In this document: positions 12,020 through 23,802 of the stretch, in pieces
How positions within the stretch are numbered: position 1 is the stretch's first letter
How the letters are laid out: each line of letters starts with the position of its first letter
Assembly: GCA_964036155.1 (NCBI GenBank)
Contig: OZ038422.1
Coordinates: forward strand, 77,461,201-77,525,200
DNA length: 64,000 nucleotides
Direction: 5' to 3'
From: Diploscapter coronatus
Lineage: Eukaryota > Nematoda > Chromadorea > Rhabditida > Rhabditidae
The notes under the pieces: generated by a model
The model's database searches: none
What the model was told of the DNA's origin: nothing
Seen by the model: only the letters and a program-made list of their open reading frames with translations
Program-made: the position numbers and the translations under genes

Positions 12020-14443
12020 CTATTCATCATTTCCCTTCTCCTGGTCTTTTCTCTGCCTGGGGGGCCTCTTTATCAGCGTTCTGATTCGCCTTTTTGGTTT
12101 TCCATCTTCTGCCTCCGGTTTCTGAGCTTCCTATAATCAAATTCCGAATCAACTAATATGCAATTGAAAATAAGAACTGATTCTTATTCTTTAAATAAAT
12201 CTAGTTAGGTTCATGTCTCGTGGATAAATCATTTGTGAAGATGTTACCTGAGCAGCCTCACTCGGCTGCGGCATTTCATCCCCGACAGCCACTTTCACCT
12301 CGTACTCTTCACTCATTTTGCCGAGAGGTCCGTCGATGGTGCGAACATTTTCGTGGGTGACAAAGGGCTGAATTTTCATCGTTGATTTTCTCAAACTTTC
12401 TTAATTTTAGAAATTTCCCCACTGTAACATTTCATACTTTTATGATGATCTATGAAATTCAGTTTTGTTCGTTTTCTTCATATTTTTTTTTTTTAATTTT
12501 CTATCGAAGCATTTTCATTTTTCTATAAATTGCACTATTTGAAGAATGACTTTCTGAAGTTTGAATGTCTGAGAAAAATACCCTGATATAAGCTCCACCC
12601 AGATCGATTTTCTTCCTCTCGCCGCTCTTCTTCGCCCGAATTTGTTCGACCGTCGTGCCGTCCTTCAGAAACGCGAGCAGATCATGCAGTTGGTCACGGA
12701 ATCTGGCGTTCTAAAATACCTTTTATAAAAAAAATCAAAATTGAAGAAAAATAAAACGAAAAAATACCTGCTGAATGAAGTCCTTGACGATTTGTTCATC
12801 TGAATCCGTGCTTTTGATCGTCACTCTCCAATTCGGATGCAACGTTTTCTGGAGCCGAATTAGAGTGGCGCAGTCCGAAACTCTGCAAATGTAAAAGTAA
12901 AAATTAAATTAAAAGAAAGTAGCAAATAAAGTTAAAGTTAAAATATTAATTTACCTTCCCTGACCCCCATAGTGATTGAGCAGCGGCGGAATGTTCCCAT
13001 TCAAAGCGATGTAGAAAACGAATGGGCCGAAGTGGCGGGTCGAATGAAGCACGTCGAAATTCCTCTTCGAAACAATCTGGTTGAAAATCGTTTGACAGAG
13101 CTGAAATATCTTTTATTAAAAATATTGAACAAATAAACAAACCTTGACGAAACAAGGATCATCCGGTTCAAAGAACCAGCAAGCCCAATCCAAAACAAAT
13201 TCGTGCTCGTTTCGATCCAGAGCGTCCTAAAAAATGAAAAAAAAAAACATTTTTAATAAACATAATATTTTAAAGAAAGTACCTGAATATGAGGGTGAGA
13301 AAAGACAGGTGGGGGAAAGACGGGTCGATTGGGCTTATTGTAGAAGGTCCGATTCATCCTGTCGTGCTCTTCAGGAGTCGAGGTGCGCAATGTGCCGTCA
13401 ATTTCCCTGACTACGACTGTTCGGTCCTCAAAAATGAATTCATTAATAGGTTTTTTTTGAAAAATTCTTCTAATTTTGAGATGAATAGTTTATAAAATAG
13501 TAAAAAGAAAAGTGGGTGAGCTTTTGAAATAAACACCTAGCGAACTGGACGAGCTTTTCAAAAGAGAAATTTTAAAACAAACCCTATCTGTAGCATCGAA
13601 AGTAATGTCGGTGAAGACGAACTTTGACGTGTCGAAATTCGCGATTTCCTCGTCCTTTGTAATGACGGTTACCTAAAAAAATAAATTTAAGGAATAAAGA
13701 AAAAAATATTTCGGAAATAAAAAAGACCTGTTCAGTCCTGGGCTCTTTGACGGGGAAGAATTGTAGGAATTGACGCGCTTCTTCGGACATTTGCTCCATC
13801 GTCTGAAATAAATCAAATTTTTAAACAAATTAAAATTAAGTTCAATCTCAAATTGTTAAAAATTGTAATAAGAAAATAATTAAATAAATTCGGACTTTTC
13901 AGTTTCTTTTTCAAAGTCAAATTTTAAAAATAAAAATAAATTTCGACCTTCTCAAATCGTTCATCAGTCATGAGCGCATAGTGCGACCTCTGCTGAATTC
14001 CAGTTCGTCTGGTTCGGAATACCTGAATTGAAAACGATTTTCTAGTTCTTCTTTATTTTAATCTATCTTTAAACCTTGTTCTTGATATCGAGTCCGGTGA
14101 GCGAATAGAGCAGATTCTGGACGTTTTTGTCGATGAACAATTTCTCCACGTCCAGTTTGGACTTTTCCATTTCCAGCGAAGCTTCAGCATCTGCTCTGAA
14201 ATGATTCATGTTTAACTTTCAAAAGTCATTAAAATTCCAAGAAACGCCGATTTTCCACTTTTTGCTATTTTTCAGATTCAAAGTTATAAAAAAAGATTCG
14301 TTTCTGTAGGTTTTTCAATTCAAGTGATTTTAAACCAAGTTTTCTTTTTCTTACCTAGCCTTATTTAACCACGCGGATAGAGCGCGTTGCTGCTGCGACA
14401 GACCAATTAGCCGGTGGAGCCGGCTTCTTGGAAAAAGCCACAT
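12020..14443 (-). CDS. mrps-22: mitochondrial ribosomal protein mS22 (MRPS22)
   Basis: This is a metazoan-specific protein of the mitochondrial small ribosomal subunit. The start is the ATG at 14443, 7 nt after a TATTTTCAG acceptor. It opens with an Arg-rich, acid-free presequence (MWLFPRSRLHRLIGLSQQQR) suited to mitochondrial import. The body follows MRPS22 in order: VQNLLYSLTGLDIKNK, KFVFTDITFDATDRDR, VVVREIDGTLRTSTPEEHDRM, FDVLHSTRHFGPFVFYIALN, LIRLQKTLHPNW and KIDLGGAYIRPFVT (human: KGAYIELTLQTY). A basic tail ends at TAG 12020. A longer open frame from about 14549 overlaps exon 1, but its frame meets a stop before the exon 1 donor, so it is not used. It sits between orc-2 and algn-9. Confidence 0.9.
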
Positions 14444-14827
14444 AAGTTTTCTGAAAATACAAAAATAAGAAAAAGAAAATTGACCGAAATAACTCTATGA
14501 AAAATGCATTGCGATTAGAGCGCGATTGCAGGCTCATTTCTCTTGGCACTCAAATCACCATGTTGAAAAAGCGGTAAAAATATCAAACCGAGAATGAAGG
14601 AATCACGATTTTTTTGTGAAAATCTATTAAAAGTGAGGTATTTATTCGAAGAAAATCACGAAATGATAAAAATAAATAAATAGGAAAAAGAAAAATAAGT
14701 GAAACTGGATGATTTGAACCGTAAAATTGAGAGTAATCGATAAAATTCACGAGGTTTAAAGAAAATAAAGAAAGACCCGCGCATTTTAAAAATGCCCGAA
14801 TTGAGAGTACATTAAAATGAAGTTATG
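14444..14827 (-). promoter_or_regulatory. orc-2/mrps-22 intercistronic region
   Basis: A 384-bp gap with a minus-strand AATAAA at plus 14641-14646 and the mrps-22 leader acceptor at 14451-14452, about 190 nt downstream. No other coding frame holds up. Read as an operon-type junction by layout only. Confidence 0.45.
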
Positions 14828-17148
14828 TTACAAATCGAGATCGAGATTGAGTCCCTTTTCAGCGAGAAAATCGTCGACCAATTGTCGATCCAAAATTCCG
14901 TGCAGAATGTCGGAGCCATCTTCGGAGCGGCTCATTCTGGAAAAAATAAAATTTAAACGGAATTGACTTTTCATGCTAATTTCTCAAAAATAAATAATAT
15001 TTTTGAAAGATATTTAGAAAAAAGAACCTGATAATGCAATGATCCTTGAATTCGACCAGCTGAGTTCTCAGAGCGGTATCCGTAGAAACGAGGAATTCGT
15101 CTCTGAAAAAAACCGATTTTCCTTTCAAAAAATTAGCATATTCTAGTTTTTGAATAAATTGAACTTACTTAGCGGCATTGAAAAGGTCCCAGAACGAGAC
15201 TGGATTGGTCTGTCCATTGGTGAAGTGCATCGCGAAGAAGAGACGGAAAATGGAACGGGAATTAACGGCCAGCGATTTCCAGAATATGTCCAGGGACGTC
15301 AGAGAGTGGGTCTGGAAATTCAGTTTCTAGATTTTTGAAAAATTGATCATTTTTCTGAAAGCAATGAATTGCCCATTTTCCTTACCATTTTATTGTTCCT
15401 CTTATCGAATCCCAAGAACGACGAGTCGCAATTTTCGATGTCTTTGAGAGAGACCTGCCACGTGCTCACTTCCACAGGGATCCAATTCAGGGCGCTCAGT
15501 TGCGACTAAAATGCAAAAGTATGATTTTCCAAAATTTACAAAAAATATTTTTTAAAAATACCGTATTCCAAATCGACATAGCGTTGATGTGATTAACCGA
15601 TGCGACTATGCGGATCGCGTTTTTCGAACCCAACGCGGAAAACACTGACTGACAGACTTCGGATCTGCAAATCATAAAATTAGAAGTCTTCAAAAATAGA
15701 AGATCCTAGATGATCCCAGCTTATAATGGCTATCAAACATAACAAGTTCTTAAAATACAAATTTCAGCATTTCCATTTTTAAATTTAAACAAACGATTAA
15801 TTTGCTTTACCTGAAATTCTCGGCATCAATATTGTGCACAAATAGAAGGAGTTGCTTGTGGCTGGAATCGATGTGTCTCACGATGGACGCTGCCCAATCG
15901 GGTAGAGAGCGGCGGTTGCACTGGAAAATTTTTTATTTAGAATTTTTATTCCTAATTTTTCCTTAAAAATAAAATATAAAAATTTTAAAATACCGGGTTT
16001 TTGAGCTTCATGAACTCGTTGATGGAAGTCAGCAAAGCGTTCGCATTTGCAGTTGGATGCGACCCGTCAATTTGCATTGCACTGTACTTGGAAAGGTAGT
16101 CGTAAAATTGAGCCAGAATTTCGCGTTTCGAGCCGATTCCGTAAAGCTGGAGAATATTTTTAAAAATGAAAAAAGAATAAATTTAAGAAAAGATTTTGGA
16201 AAAACGACAAATTTTTCACGTCATTTTAGTTTTCTTGTCAAAATGAAAGGTTACTTCTGGGTTCCCTAAAACATTTCTTAAAAATGAACTTACCAGAAGG
16301 TTGAACTTCTTCGCCAGGAAAACGGTCCATTTCGGGAAGAGTCTCGTGTAGTCTTCAAACGTTTTCTTGTGCACTTTCGAATTTTCTTTGGTCTAAAAAT
16401 AATACAATTATAAGTTGTGAAAGTGAAGAGAATAGAAGAATTACTGCAAGAAATTCTCTGAGCGATTGGAGATCACAGGCTGGCAGATTTTCCTTTTCCT
16501 TGTCCTCATTCTGGTCCGTTTCGTCGGCTCTGAAAATTAGCATAAATTTCTCTTAAAAAGTATCTTTCAAAAATAAAAATTACCGTTTATTTATCCTGGC
16601 TCCTTTCTTTCTGCTAGCCTTGTTCATCTTCACATTCGTTCTTTGCAAGAAGAACGTCTCCAAGGAGTCCGTCAATTTGGCCAGAGTTTCGTCTCTGAAA
16701 ACAATATATTCTAAAATCATTTTATCAATCAAGAATATAGTTGTTCTATTCTAAAGAAATTACCTGAATTCTTCAATTTCTTCGCCCGATTCAGATTCGA
16801 TTTCAACTTTTTCTTCTTCATCTCTTTTTTTTATCGACTTTCTTCAATTTCTGCGGCGAGCCTCCACTTTTCTTATTCTCTGCAGGGATCGGTCGTCTTC
16901 GGGAAGATCGGGTGGACTTGTTTTCGGGCGATTTATGGGTCTGAAAAATATTCTGAATCAACTTATTAGTTTTTTCTTGAAGTTTTTTCTCGAAAAGTTG
17001 ATAATTTTTGTAAAAAAATTAAAATGCACTTTTTGTAGAAGTTTAAAAAACCAGCAATTCATACCGTATCCATTGGTCCGACACTCAAATTCGCACTCGC
17101 CTTACTTCTCGTCTGTCTCCGTCCTTGCAGACTTTTTGAGGCATCCAT
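14828..17148 (-). CDS. orc-2: origin recognition complex subunit 2 (ORC2)
   Basis: This is the ORC2 subunit of the nuclear origin recognition complex, which marks replication origins and loads MCM. About 10 exons are seen. The N-terminal part is basic and disordered ([17 protein letters not shown]), followed by an acidic stretch. The ORC2 AAA+-like core follows: [24 protein letters not shown] (family hallmark LLYGLGSKR), [29 protein letters not shown], and a winged-helix-like C-terminus ending in LDLDL at TAA 14828. The ATG at 17148 lies 6 nt after a TTCTAG acceptor. In the disordered exon (about 16770-16941) the frame breaks by one base at an 8-T run on the plus strand (16825-16832): seven Ts would join the Lys-rich part to the acidic part. 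This is either an assembly error or a real frameshift. Confidence 0.9.
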
Positions 17149-17403
17149 CTTTTTCTAGAAATTCTGGAAAAATGTATTTTTTAAAACACAAAATTTTGTT
17201 AGATATCTAGGATCCCGAACCCCTTTATTCCCAATTTTTGCAAACCGAATTAAAAAAAATCCTTTATCTTCTGTTTTCAATAAATGTTCTGCAGTGATCA
17301 GATTTGAGAAAAAAAACAATTGAACCAAAAAATTATGTAAGAAAAAGAGAAATCACATGTGAAGGAGATGAATGAATAATAAATAAAAAGAAGAGAAATG
17401 GGA
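17149..17403 (-). promoter_or_regulatory. copz-1/orc-2 intercistronic region
   Basis: A 255-bp gap. A minus-strand AATAAA at plus 17224-17229 is followed about 70 nt later by a TTTCTAG acceptor (17155-17156), then the orc-2 ATG. This is the most compact junction of the run and the most SL2-like in spacing. Confidence 0.55.
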
Positions 17404-18818
17404 TTATTTGAGGAGAGACCACTTGACGCGCTCCTGGGCAGAGGTGAAGAACGACATTCCGACCTGAAAATTTGAAAAGTGCAACACAATAAAAACGTTT
17501 CACTATAAAAAAAAAACTAATGAATTTGTAAATTTCACTATTTTTAGGTTTCTTTTCTAAATGGGTCAATTTTAAAGTAAGCCAAAAGATTAGCTAAATG
17601 GACCAACTTAAAAAATAAAGATTGAAAAGAATAAAAATTTAAATTAAGGAAAAATACCTGAGAGAATGACTGATCAGTGAGGGAAATCTCGTCGCCCCTT
17701 AGTGCACAGCGCGACACCACTGCCTGTACGTCTGTCTCCATAACCACGCTGAAAATAAACACATGAGGATTATTTTACAAAATTAGAAAATAATAAAGAC
17801 GAGATTAAGGAACTTTTCTTACAAAGATTTGAAAAACATCAAGAAATACAAAATTAGATAATATTTCTTTCATAAACATTCAAATAGATAAGAGACTAAT
17901 GTAGCATTTTCTTATAAAATTTGATTTTTGAAAAATTAAAAATAAATCATTTACCCCTCATCGCAGACTTCATCGAGGATGAGAATGATGGTGTCCATGT
18001 TGTCGATCAAGGCCTTCTTCTCGACCACCTTGCGCAGCACCGTCGAGATCGAGTCGTACACGCAGTTCAGCAGCGATTCAAGGATCAGTCTGGGCAAATT
18101 TGAAACATTATTTCTTTTAATTTCAGACTTCTAGAAACTCGGACTTTTATAGAAAAAAATAATTTTTCTAGGAAGGAAAAATATACAAAAGTCTGTCTTT
18201 AATGCGACTCATATTTTTGCGGATCGAGTTTTGGAGAAGTCTTATTTTTATACAAAAATTTGAAGAAAAAACGAACTCGTTCTCCCTATTGCTGCCGAGA
18301 ACGTAGATGTACAAATCGACATTCGAGCGATAGAGGCACGTCACTCCGTCCAACAGCAAGATTTCGGCTGAAAAAATAAAGTCAAATAGAAATTTTAAAA
18401 ATTAAAATAATAAAAGTACCGGAAGTGTTTCTCTGCGTCTTCTGGAACATGCTCTTCTCAAAGGCTTTCTGCTCCTTCACCGTTCCGAACATCTTCTTGT
18501 CGTAGTACTGAATATCATTTTTTAATATTTTTCTTAAAATATTTTTTCTAATATTATTTTCCAGAAAAGGTAATATTTTTTGAAAGGGTTAGGTGAATTT
18601 TTCTTCATTTTTTAACACAAACCTTAGCAATGACTCGATTCCCGTCCTGATCCAGAATGACGATGCCTTTCACGTTGTAAATCGACGTGTTATCCTGAAA
18701 ATTAAAAATTTTTTAATTCGAAAGAAGAAAACTCGTGAAGTTTCATTTCCATGACCTATTTAGAAAGTCTGAAAAATCAATTCTACAAATTTCAACTTAC
18801 GTCAAACATATCAGCCAT
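17404..18818 (-). CDS. copz-1: coatomer subunit zeta (COPZ)
   Basis: This is the small zeta subunit of the COPI vesicle coat, which works in Golgi-to-ER retrieval and intra-Golgi traffic. It has the longin/adaptin-small-chain fold. About six exons give roughly 184 residues (human COPZ1 is 177). Diagnostic runs are [68 protein letters not shown] and [17 protein letters not shown]. The C-terminal exon ends in ERVKWSLLK at TAA 17404. The start ATG (18818) follows a TCTATAG acceptor by 6 nt. It is the first of the six closely spaced genes, with 547 bp separating it from the DHHC gene upstream. Confidence 0.95.
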
Positions 18819-19365
18819 GTTGATCTATAGATATTTTTGTGGTTCTGCTGCCCGAGTACCTGAAAATTATCATAAATCCGATCAAAACGACATATAACTG
18901 GAAATAAAGACAAGCGCCACATCGACAGCAATCCATTCATAACGAGGGAGAAAGTGTGTAAATGGGGCGCGGAGAGAACGAGAAGGGGCGGGGCGAAAGA
19001 GAAAGGTGGCCTTCGTTCATTCTTTTTCGGAAAATCAATTTTTATTTTTAGTTAAAATTATTAGAAATGACTTGGTTGGGTTCTAAACCGGAGTTAGGAC
19101 TTCACGATACGATAAAAATGCTCAAAATTTGATTTTCTTCAGTTAAAATGAATTTATTTTCTAAGAAAAACGAGAATCGTTCTGAAATAGTCATAAAACC
19201 CGCGAATTGGATAAAAAGTCATACAATTTGGAAATCGAGCGAAATTCGGACTAGCAAAACTGATAAGGAGATCGGATTATCATAGTATTTACACACAACT
19301 GGTCCATAAACAATTTAGAAAATACGAAGTTGGAATAGAACAAAATTGAGTCTAGAACAAAGAAA
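18819..19365 (-). other. DHHC/copz-1 intergenic region
   Basis: A 547-bp gap with a locally G-rich stretch on the plus strand (about 18962-19010, containing GGGGCGCGG and GGGGCGGGGCG). Minus-strand AATAAA sites at plus 19041-19046 and 19153-19158 could end the DHHC transcript. The G-rich patch could be an operon promoter for copz-1 to crn-5, or copz-1 may be read through from upstream; the sequence cannot decide. Confidence 0.4.
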
Positions 19366-21421
19366 TTAGAGCAATTTCGATCTAACCCTGAATAGATTAT
19401 TTGCAATTTGCTGAGTCAACAAGGGTTGATTCCAGATCTGTGGCACGATGAAATTCAGAAGCCAATTTCTGCCGAAAACCAGACGGAATCTTTCTCCGAG
19501 GGAATTTCTGGAAGAGAAATGTTTTAAGAACTAGATTTTAAAAGTTTTTGTTACCCATCTCCGTCAAAAGCTTCTCGAATCGGTGCGGAATGGTATTCGT
19601 ACCTGAAATATTTTAATAAACACTCTTCTAAACCTGCAATCTGTAAAGCTCGTAATGCAGTAACTTCTCTAATCAAGTGCTATTCACCTTTATCTAATCG
19701 TCTTACTTTCTGTCAATTATGTCTTACTTCCTTTAATAATTCGACTAATGTTCCCTCTATTCCAACATCATGCATTTTCTTAACTATGTCTTACTACCCG
19801 ACGAGTTATAGAAATTGTCTGAAATGCAACCTGACTTACATGGTATATCCGTAGCAGGTGTAGAAAACGTTCATTCCGAAGAATCCCAGGGCCGAGCAGA
19901 GACCTCCAATCGCGAAGGAGAAAAGCGAGGCCATACAGAAGCTGCCGAAAGTCGAATAGCCAAGCACCCAACGAATCAGAGCGATAGGGCCCGCGTAGCA
20001 GAAAAAGCCAAACGGGTACCTGGAAAAATATTCAAAATCTATGATTTTTCAAAAATATTCTTTATAGAAATATTTCAAATTTTCCATTTCAGCTAAATTT
20101 CGACTAAATCATTTTTACAAAAATGCACGATCCTTCAGAAATTTTCTAAATTTCGCATTTTCTTTTAAACTTTATAGAAAATAAAATGATTGCAAAATTA
20201 CCAAGGTGCCACTGTCGCATTCATGTAGGACCACATTATGGGTACGGCGAGAAACAAGCCCACGCAGCACCAGAATAGGAATGTCAGGAAATATCGCTTA
20301 AAATTATTTCTGTAAATTTGATAAAAAGAAAGAAAAACCAACCTGATTCCCCAACCCGACACACCCACCCGTGACGAAACAATGATGATCCTTCCTCAGT
20401 ACGCACATTTTGCAGAGAGGGCAATGGTGACTTCTCAAATATTTGGTTTATTGCTTTTAATTTCATAATAAAAATAATGGCGACAAAGAAGATAGACTTC
20501 ATGAATTTTCTAAAAATAAAACGAAAATTCAACCTTATCGGAGCTTCATGATTGCACTCCATGCAAAACTTGGCGTCCTTTCGTCTATGGTTCAAGATCG
20601 GAATCGCCGTGCTTTCAGAGTCTCCATTTTCCGCGGTTTCAGCATCGTTACAAAGGGCTACGCCGTCGTCTGAAAATGGTTGAATTTAGGAAAATAAGAT
20701 CTTCTGTAAAATGCACAATTTTCCTTTATCATTTTCTGATCCTCTCTCAATTCAGATCCTGATGAATTGTACAAATGGTGATCATGCCTACGTGATGAAT
20801 TTTATAGGGAGCCGAAAAATAAAGACTCAAATGAATTAGGGCTTTTTCTTCAGTTATTCGATGACAAAAATTTCGAATAATTTCAAAAACCCGCCTTCTT
20901 CTTTAGCCTTCCTGCATAAGTCCGCGATACACGCTTGACGTTGCCAGTGGAAAACGCTATTATGTCTGAATTTTAAATTGAAAACGTTTAAAAGTGGAAA
21001 AATACCTTGTAAACCGATGAAAGAAGAATAGGTTTATCAGGATCTCGATGATAACGAAATACGCGATTTTTTCGAGGACGTAGCAGGTGTCTTCAGAATA
21101 TAGCACAGGACAGGCTAGGATTCGGCACACGTAGTAGAGCGAGAGAATTAAGAACACCTGACAATGAAATCAATGTTGAACAATTAAAAATGGCAATTAA
21201 TAACCCCGAAAACATCATGGCACGAAACGAAGAAAGGTAAAATAGGGTAAGAAAGTCGGGTAATGGCATCTTTCATATTATTTTTCCATTTCATGTGTCA
21301 TAGTGATTTGGTTTTTTTTTTTTAAATGTCAAAAAAAACTTACAACAATTGCGCTTCCGGTCCAATCGAGCAAGAAATCGCCGAATTTCGACAGTTGTTT
21401 GTTGAAAATCGCCAAGGCCAT
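19366..21421 (-). CDS. DHHC palmitoyltransferase, ZDHHC24-like
   Basis: This is an integral-membrane protein S-acyltransferase. The cysteine-rich domain reads CMECNHEAPIR, SHHCPLCKMCVLRKDHHC, FVTGGCVGLGNQRYF: the zinc-binding Cys/His set and the catalytic DHHC cysteine are intact. Two hydrophobic segments precede it (ALAIFN..., VFLILSLYYVCRIL and IAYFVIIEILINLFF) and two follow (FLTFLFWCCVGLFLAVPIM and the FCMASLFSFAIGGL region). The short product and the GGCVG sequence after DHHC resemble ZDHHC24. The start is uncertain. The first in-frame ATG after the TTTTCAG acceptor near 21505 is at 21421, but the reading frame is open further upstream (LRRQSPASTTSSSS), so a 5' exon may be missing. The stop is at 19366. 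An intron near 19604-19815 holds an open antisense frame (see findings). Confidence 0.85.
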
Positions 21422-21509
21422 AACCACGGGCACAGGCAACGCGTGCCACTCTCCTGAATTGGACGAAGACGACGTCGTGGATGCTGGAGACTGACGGCGC
21501 AAAACTGAA

Positions 21510-22042
21510 AACTAAGAAAATCGTAAAGTACATCAATTTGAAAGTAGAAAAGGGTGTACTTCAAATATGACTAGAAATAAAAGGCATTGGAAATTTGTCA
21601 AGTGCGCGCTATCCTAAAATGGTGAACTTTAAAGATGGCGTATTTTCCAAGAAAAGAAGAAAAATCGATGAAGAAACATATGGCCAAGCATAAATGAGTA
21701 ATATTGAATTGAGCGGGGAGCAGAGAAGAAAGGGGGTGAAAAGGGAGAAGGAATGGCAATAACAAGGCACGCCAGACACTCGAAGCTAACTAAAAATGCA
21801 ACGAAAAATAATTCATTCCAAGTATTCCCAAAATGGAAGAAACATATTTTCTTTAAAAAATCGGTTTTAAAAAAACTAGTTTTATTCACTTTATGAAAAA
21901 AAACGAATAAATAATGCACGAATCGGTTTTTTTTAAATCAAATTCACTCACTTCTCAAGAAAAATACAGAAGAAGGAGAAGGAAAAATAGATGATTTTTA
22001 CAACAAAGTCACAAAAATGAGGTACTATACATTGAAAGGCAG
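21510..22042 (-). other. gap between ANKRD49-like and DHHC genes
   Basis: No confident exon. It may hide the first exon of the DHHC gene. A minus-strand AATAAA at plus 21881-21886 could serve the ankyrin gene. Pyrimidine-rich on the minus strand. Confidence 0.4.
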
Positions 22043-23640
22043 CTACCGATCAAGATGTTCTTTCAGCAAATAATAGACCTTTTCATAGGACCTTCTGGCC
22101 AACGACAGGGGAGTGTCGCCAGAGCCGGAAACCACTGATGCGTCGATGCCTGGAAAATAAGATACAAATTTTGGAGAGTCAAATAAGAAGTCTGCAATGA
22201 CAAAATTCGAATATGCGTCTTCTCAGTTATTTCTGAACAAGGAAAATGAATATGGTGTTGAAGTTCTAGGATGCTAGTTTTTGTTAAAATTCCATAAACT
22301 CATTGGATGGCCATTGGCCAATAGAAATTTTAAATTGAAGTAGAATGAAATAGAATAATCTCCCCACCAGGCGCCTGGAGAAGATACCTCACGGAGTGGA
22401 AAACGTTCTCTGCGTCCTCGGTTTGGCTGTTGATCGCCAAATGAAGGGCCTGAATTAAAAAAAATAAAACGGGAAAATGAGTGCTTGGGGTAAATTAAAA
22501 AAAAAAAAAAAACTAATGGGAAATCCTAGAAAATTTTGCTACAAACCGTCTCGGATTCAAAAATAAGACAATTATAAAATAAACAAATATTTTTAAAATC
22601 TAAAGCTATGAAATTACCGTAACATTTCCATTGGACCTGGCATTGGGATCGACCCCGTGCGACAGCAGCCGACCGATCACCTCGAAGTTCACCCAGTTCG
22701 CCGCGGACATCAACGCCGTCCAGCCGTCGGCGGTTCTGGAACAACGAGATAACATTTTTTTTTTAGAAAAAATGAAATTTGAGGAAAAAAAGTTGTATTG
22801 AAAAGGATGAGGTCTTTCGAGAGAAAAAGCGTATCTAATTTATTGAATGAAAAGTTATAGAATTGCACAGAAAGAAATTGAAAATTCCAGAAATTAAAAC
22901 TAGTTCATCGAATGAAAGTTGATAAAAATAGTTTAAATTGATTTTTTCCCAAGGATAATAAGTTTTACCTAGCCTCCGGATCAGCGCCATGCGTGAGCAG
23001 GTAATCGACGACGGGCAAGTGGTTGTTGTACGCGGCTCGATGCAGCGCCGTGTAGCCGTCTCGGTCGGAGGCCTGGAAAAATAAATTTTAAAAAATATAC
23101 TTATCTGAAAGATCAAAAACTGTTCAATAGCTTATAAGAATTAAGAAAAGTTTCAGCAAAAAATTGAACGAACTGCATGTGTTTAGAATAAGCATTTAGA
23201 ACAAAGCCTAACCTTGATCAGAGAAGGGTCGGATTCCAATAATTCCCGTACTTTCTCCCCGTTTCCCTCTTCAGCCGCAGTCAGGAACGTCTCGATCGGA
23301 TCTTCCAGGTTTTTGGCCTCGATACCCGTGTTGTCCTCTTCCCACGCGGAGACGAACATTCCTGGAATGTGCATTTTATAAGTTTTAAAATTATCTCAAT
23401 TTTAGTAGGATACCCTTTTCAAGTTTGGAAATAATTTTCTCACTTAGGGCATTTTTTCGATTTTTAATTTCTTACCTGGGTTCTGCTCCTTCTTGTCGCG
23501 AATCTCATTGAGCAGGTCTTTCTAAAAGAGTAAAGTTTAAAAAATAGGGGAAAAAATCGAACCGAAAATCCCATTTCGTGGACGGCATCGTCGAGTTCTG
23601 CCTCTTCTTCAGGATTCAACGGCGGCACTCGCTCATCCAT
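22043..23640 (-). CDS. ankyrin-repeat protein, ANKRD49-like
   Basis: A small ankyrin protein of about 235 residues. An acidic N-terminus (LNPEEEAELDDAVHEMGF) is followed by KDLLNEIRDKKEQNPGMFVSAWEEDN and then about four ankyrin repeats: ETFLTAAEEGNGEKVRELLES, DGYTALHRAAYNNHLPVVDYLL, DGWTALMSAANWVNFEVIGRLL and NVTALHLAINS. The order and the repeat-to-repeat spacing follow human ANKRD49 (EYTPLHRAAYSGHLDIV, GWTPLHSACKWNNTRV, LTPLHLAAGN). The tail after the last repeat (DTPLSLARRSYEKVYYLL) matches the ANKRD49 end as well. The start ATG at 23640 faces the STEEP1-like gene across 162 bp. The molecular role of the family is poorly known; a regulatory protein-binding role is inference only. Confidence 0.85.
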
Positions 23641-23802
23641 TTCTCAGCCCATAAATTCAACAAAATCGCTGAAGAAACGGGGCGCACTGAGCTTATAGTG
23701 TACTAATCCACTTACGAAAGGTCCATTATTTTGTTTTTTTATTTTTACTTTTTTCCGATTTTTAAAAAAAATTTTTTATTTTAGGAAAAGAGAAATTGAA
23801 AG
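23641..23802. promoter_or_regulatory. divergent promoter region
   Basis: The 162 bp between two divergent start codons, so both promoters must overlap or lie within it. It contains T-rich runs and, for the plus gene, an ATTTTAG acceptor about 18 nt before the ATG; for the minus gene, a CTTCAG acceptor about 30 nt before its ATG. No clear TATA box or named site. Confidence 0.5.

Noticed and set aside
14361..14549. longer N-terminus for mrps-22 from 14549
   Set aside because: That frame hits a stop before the exon 1 donor; the frame that continues into exon 2 starts at 14443.
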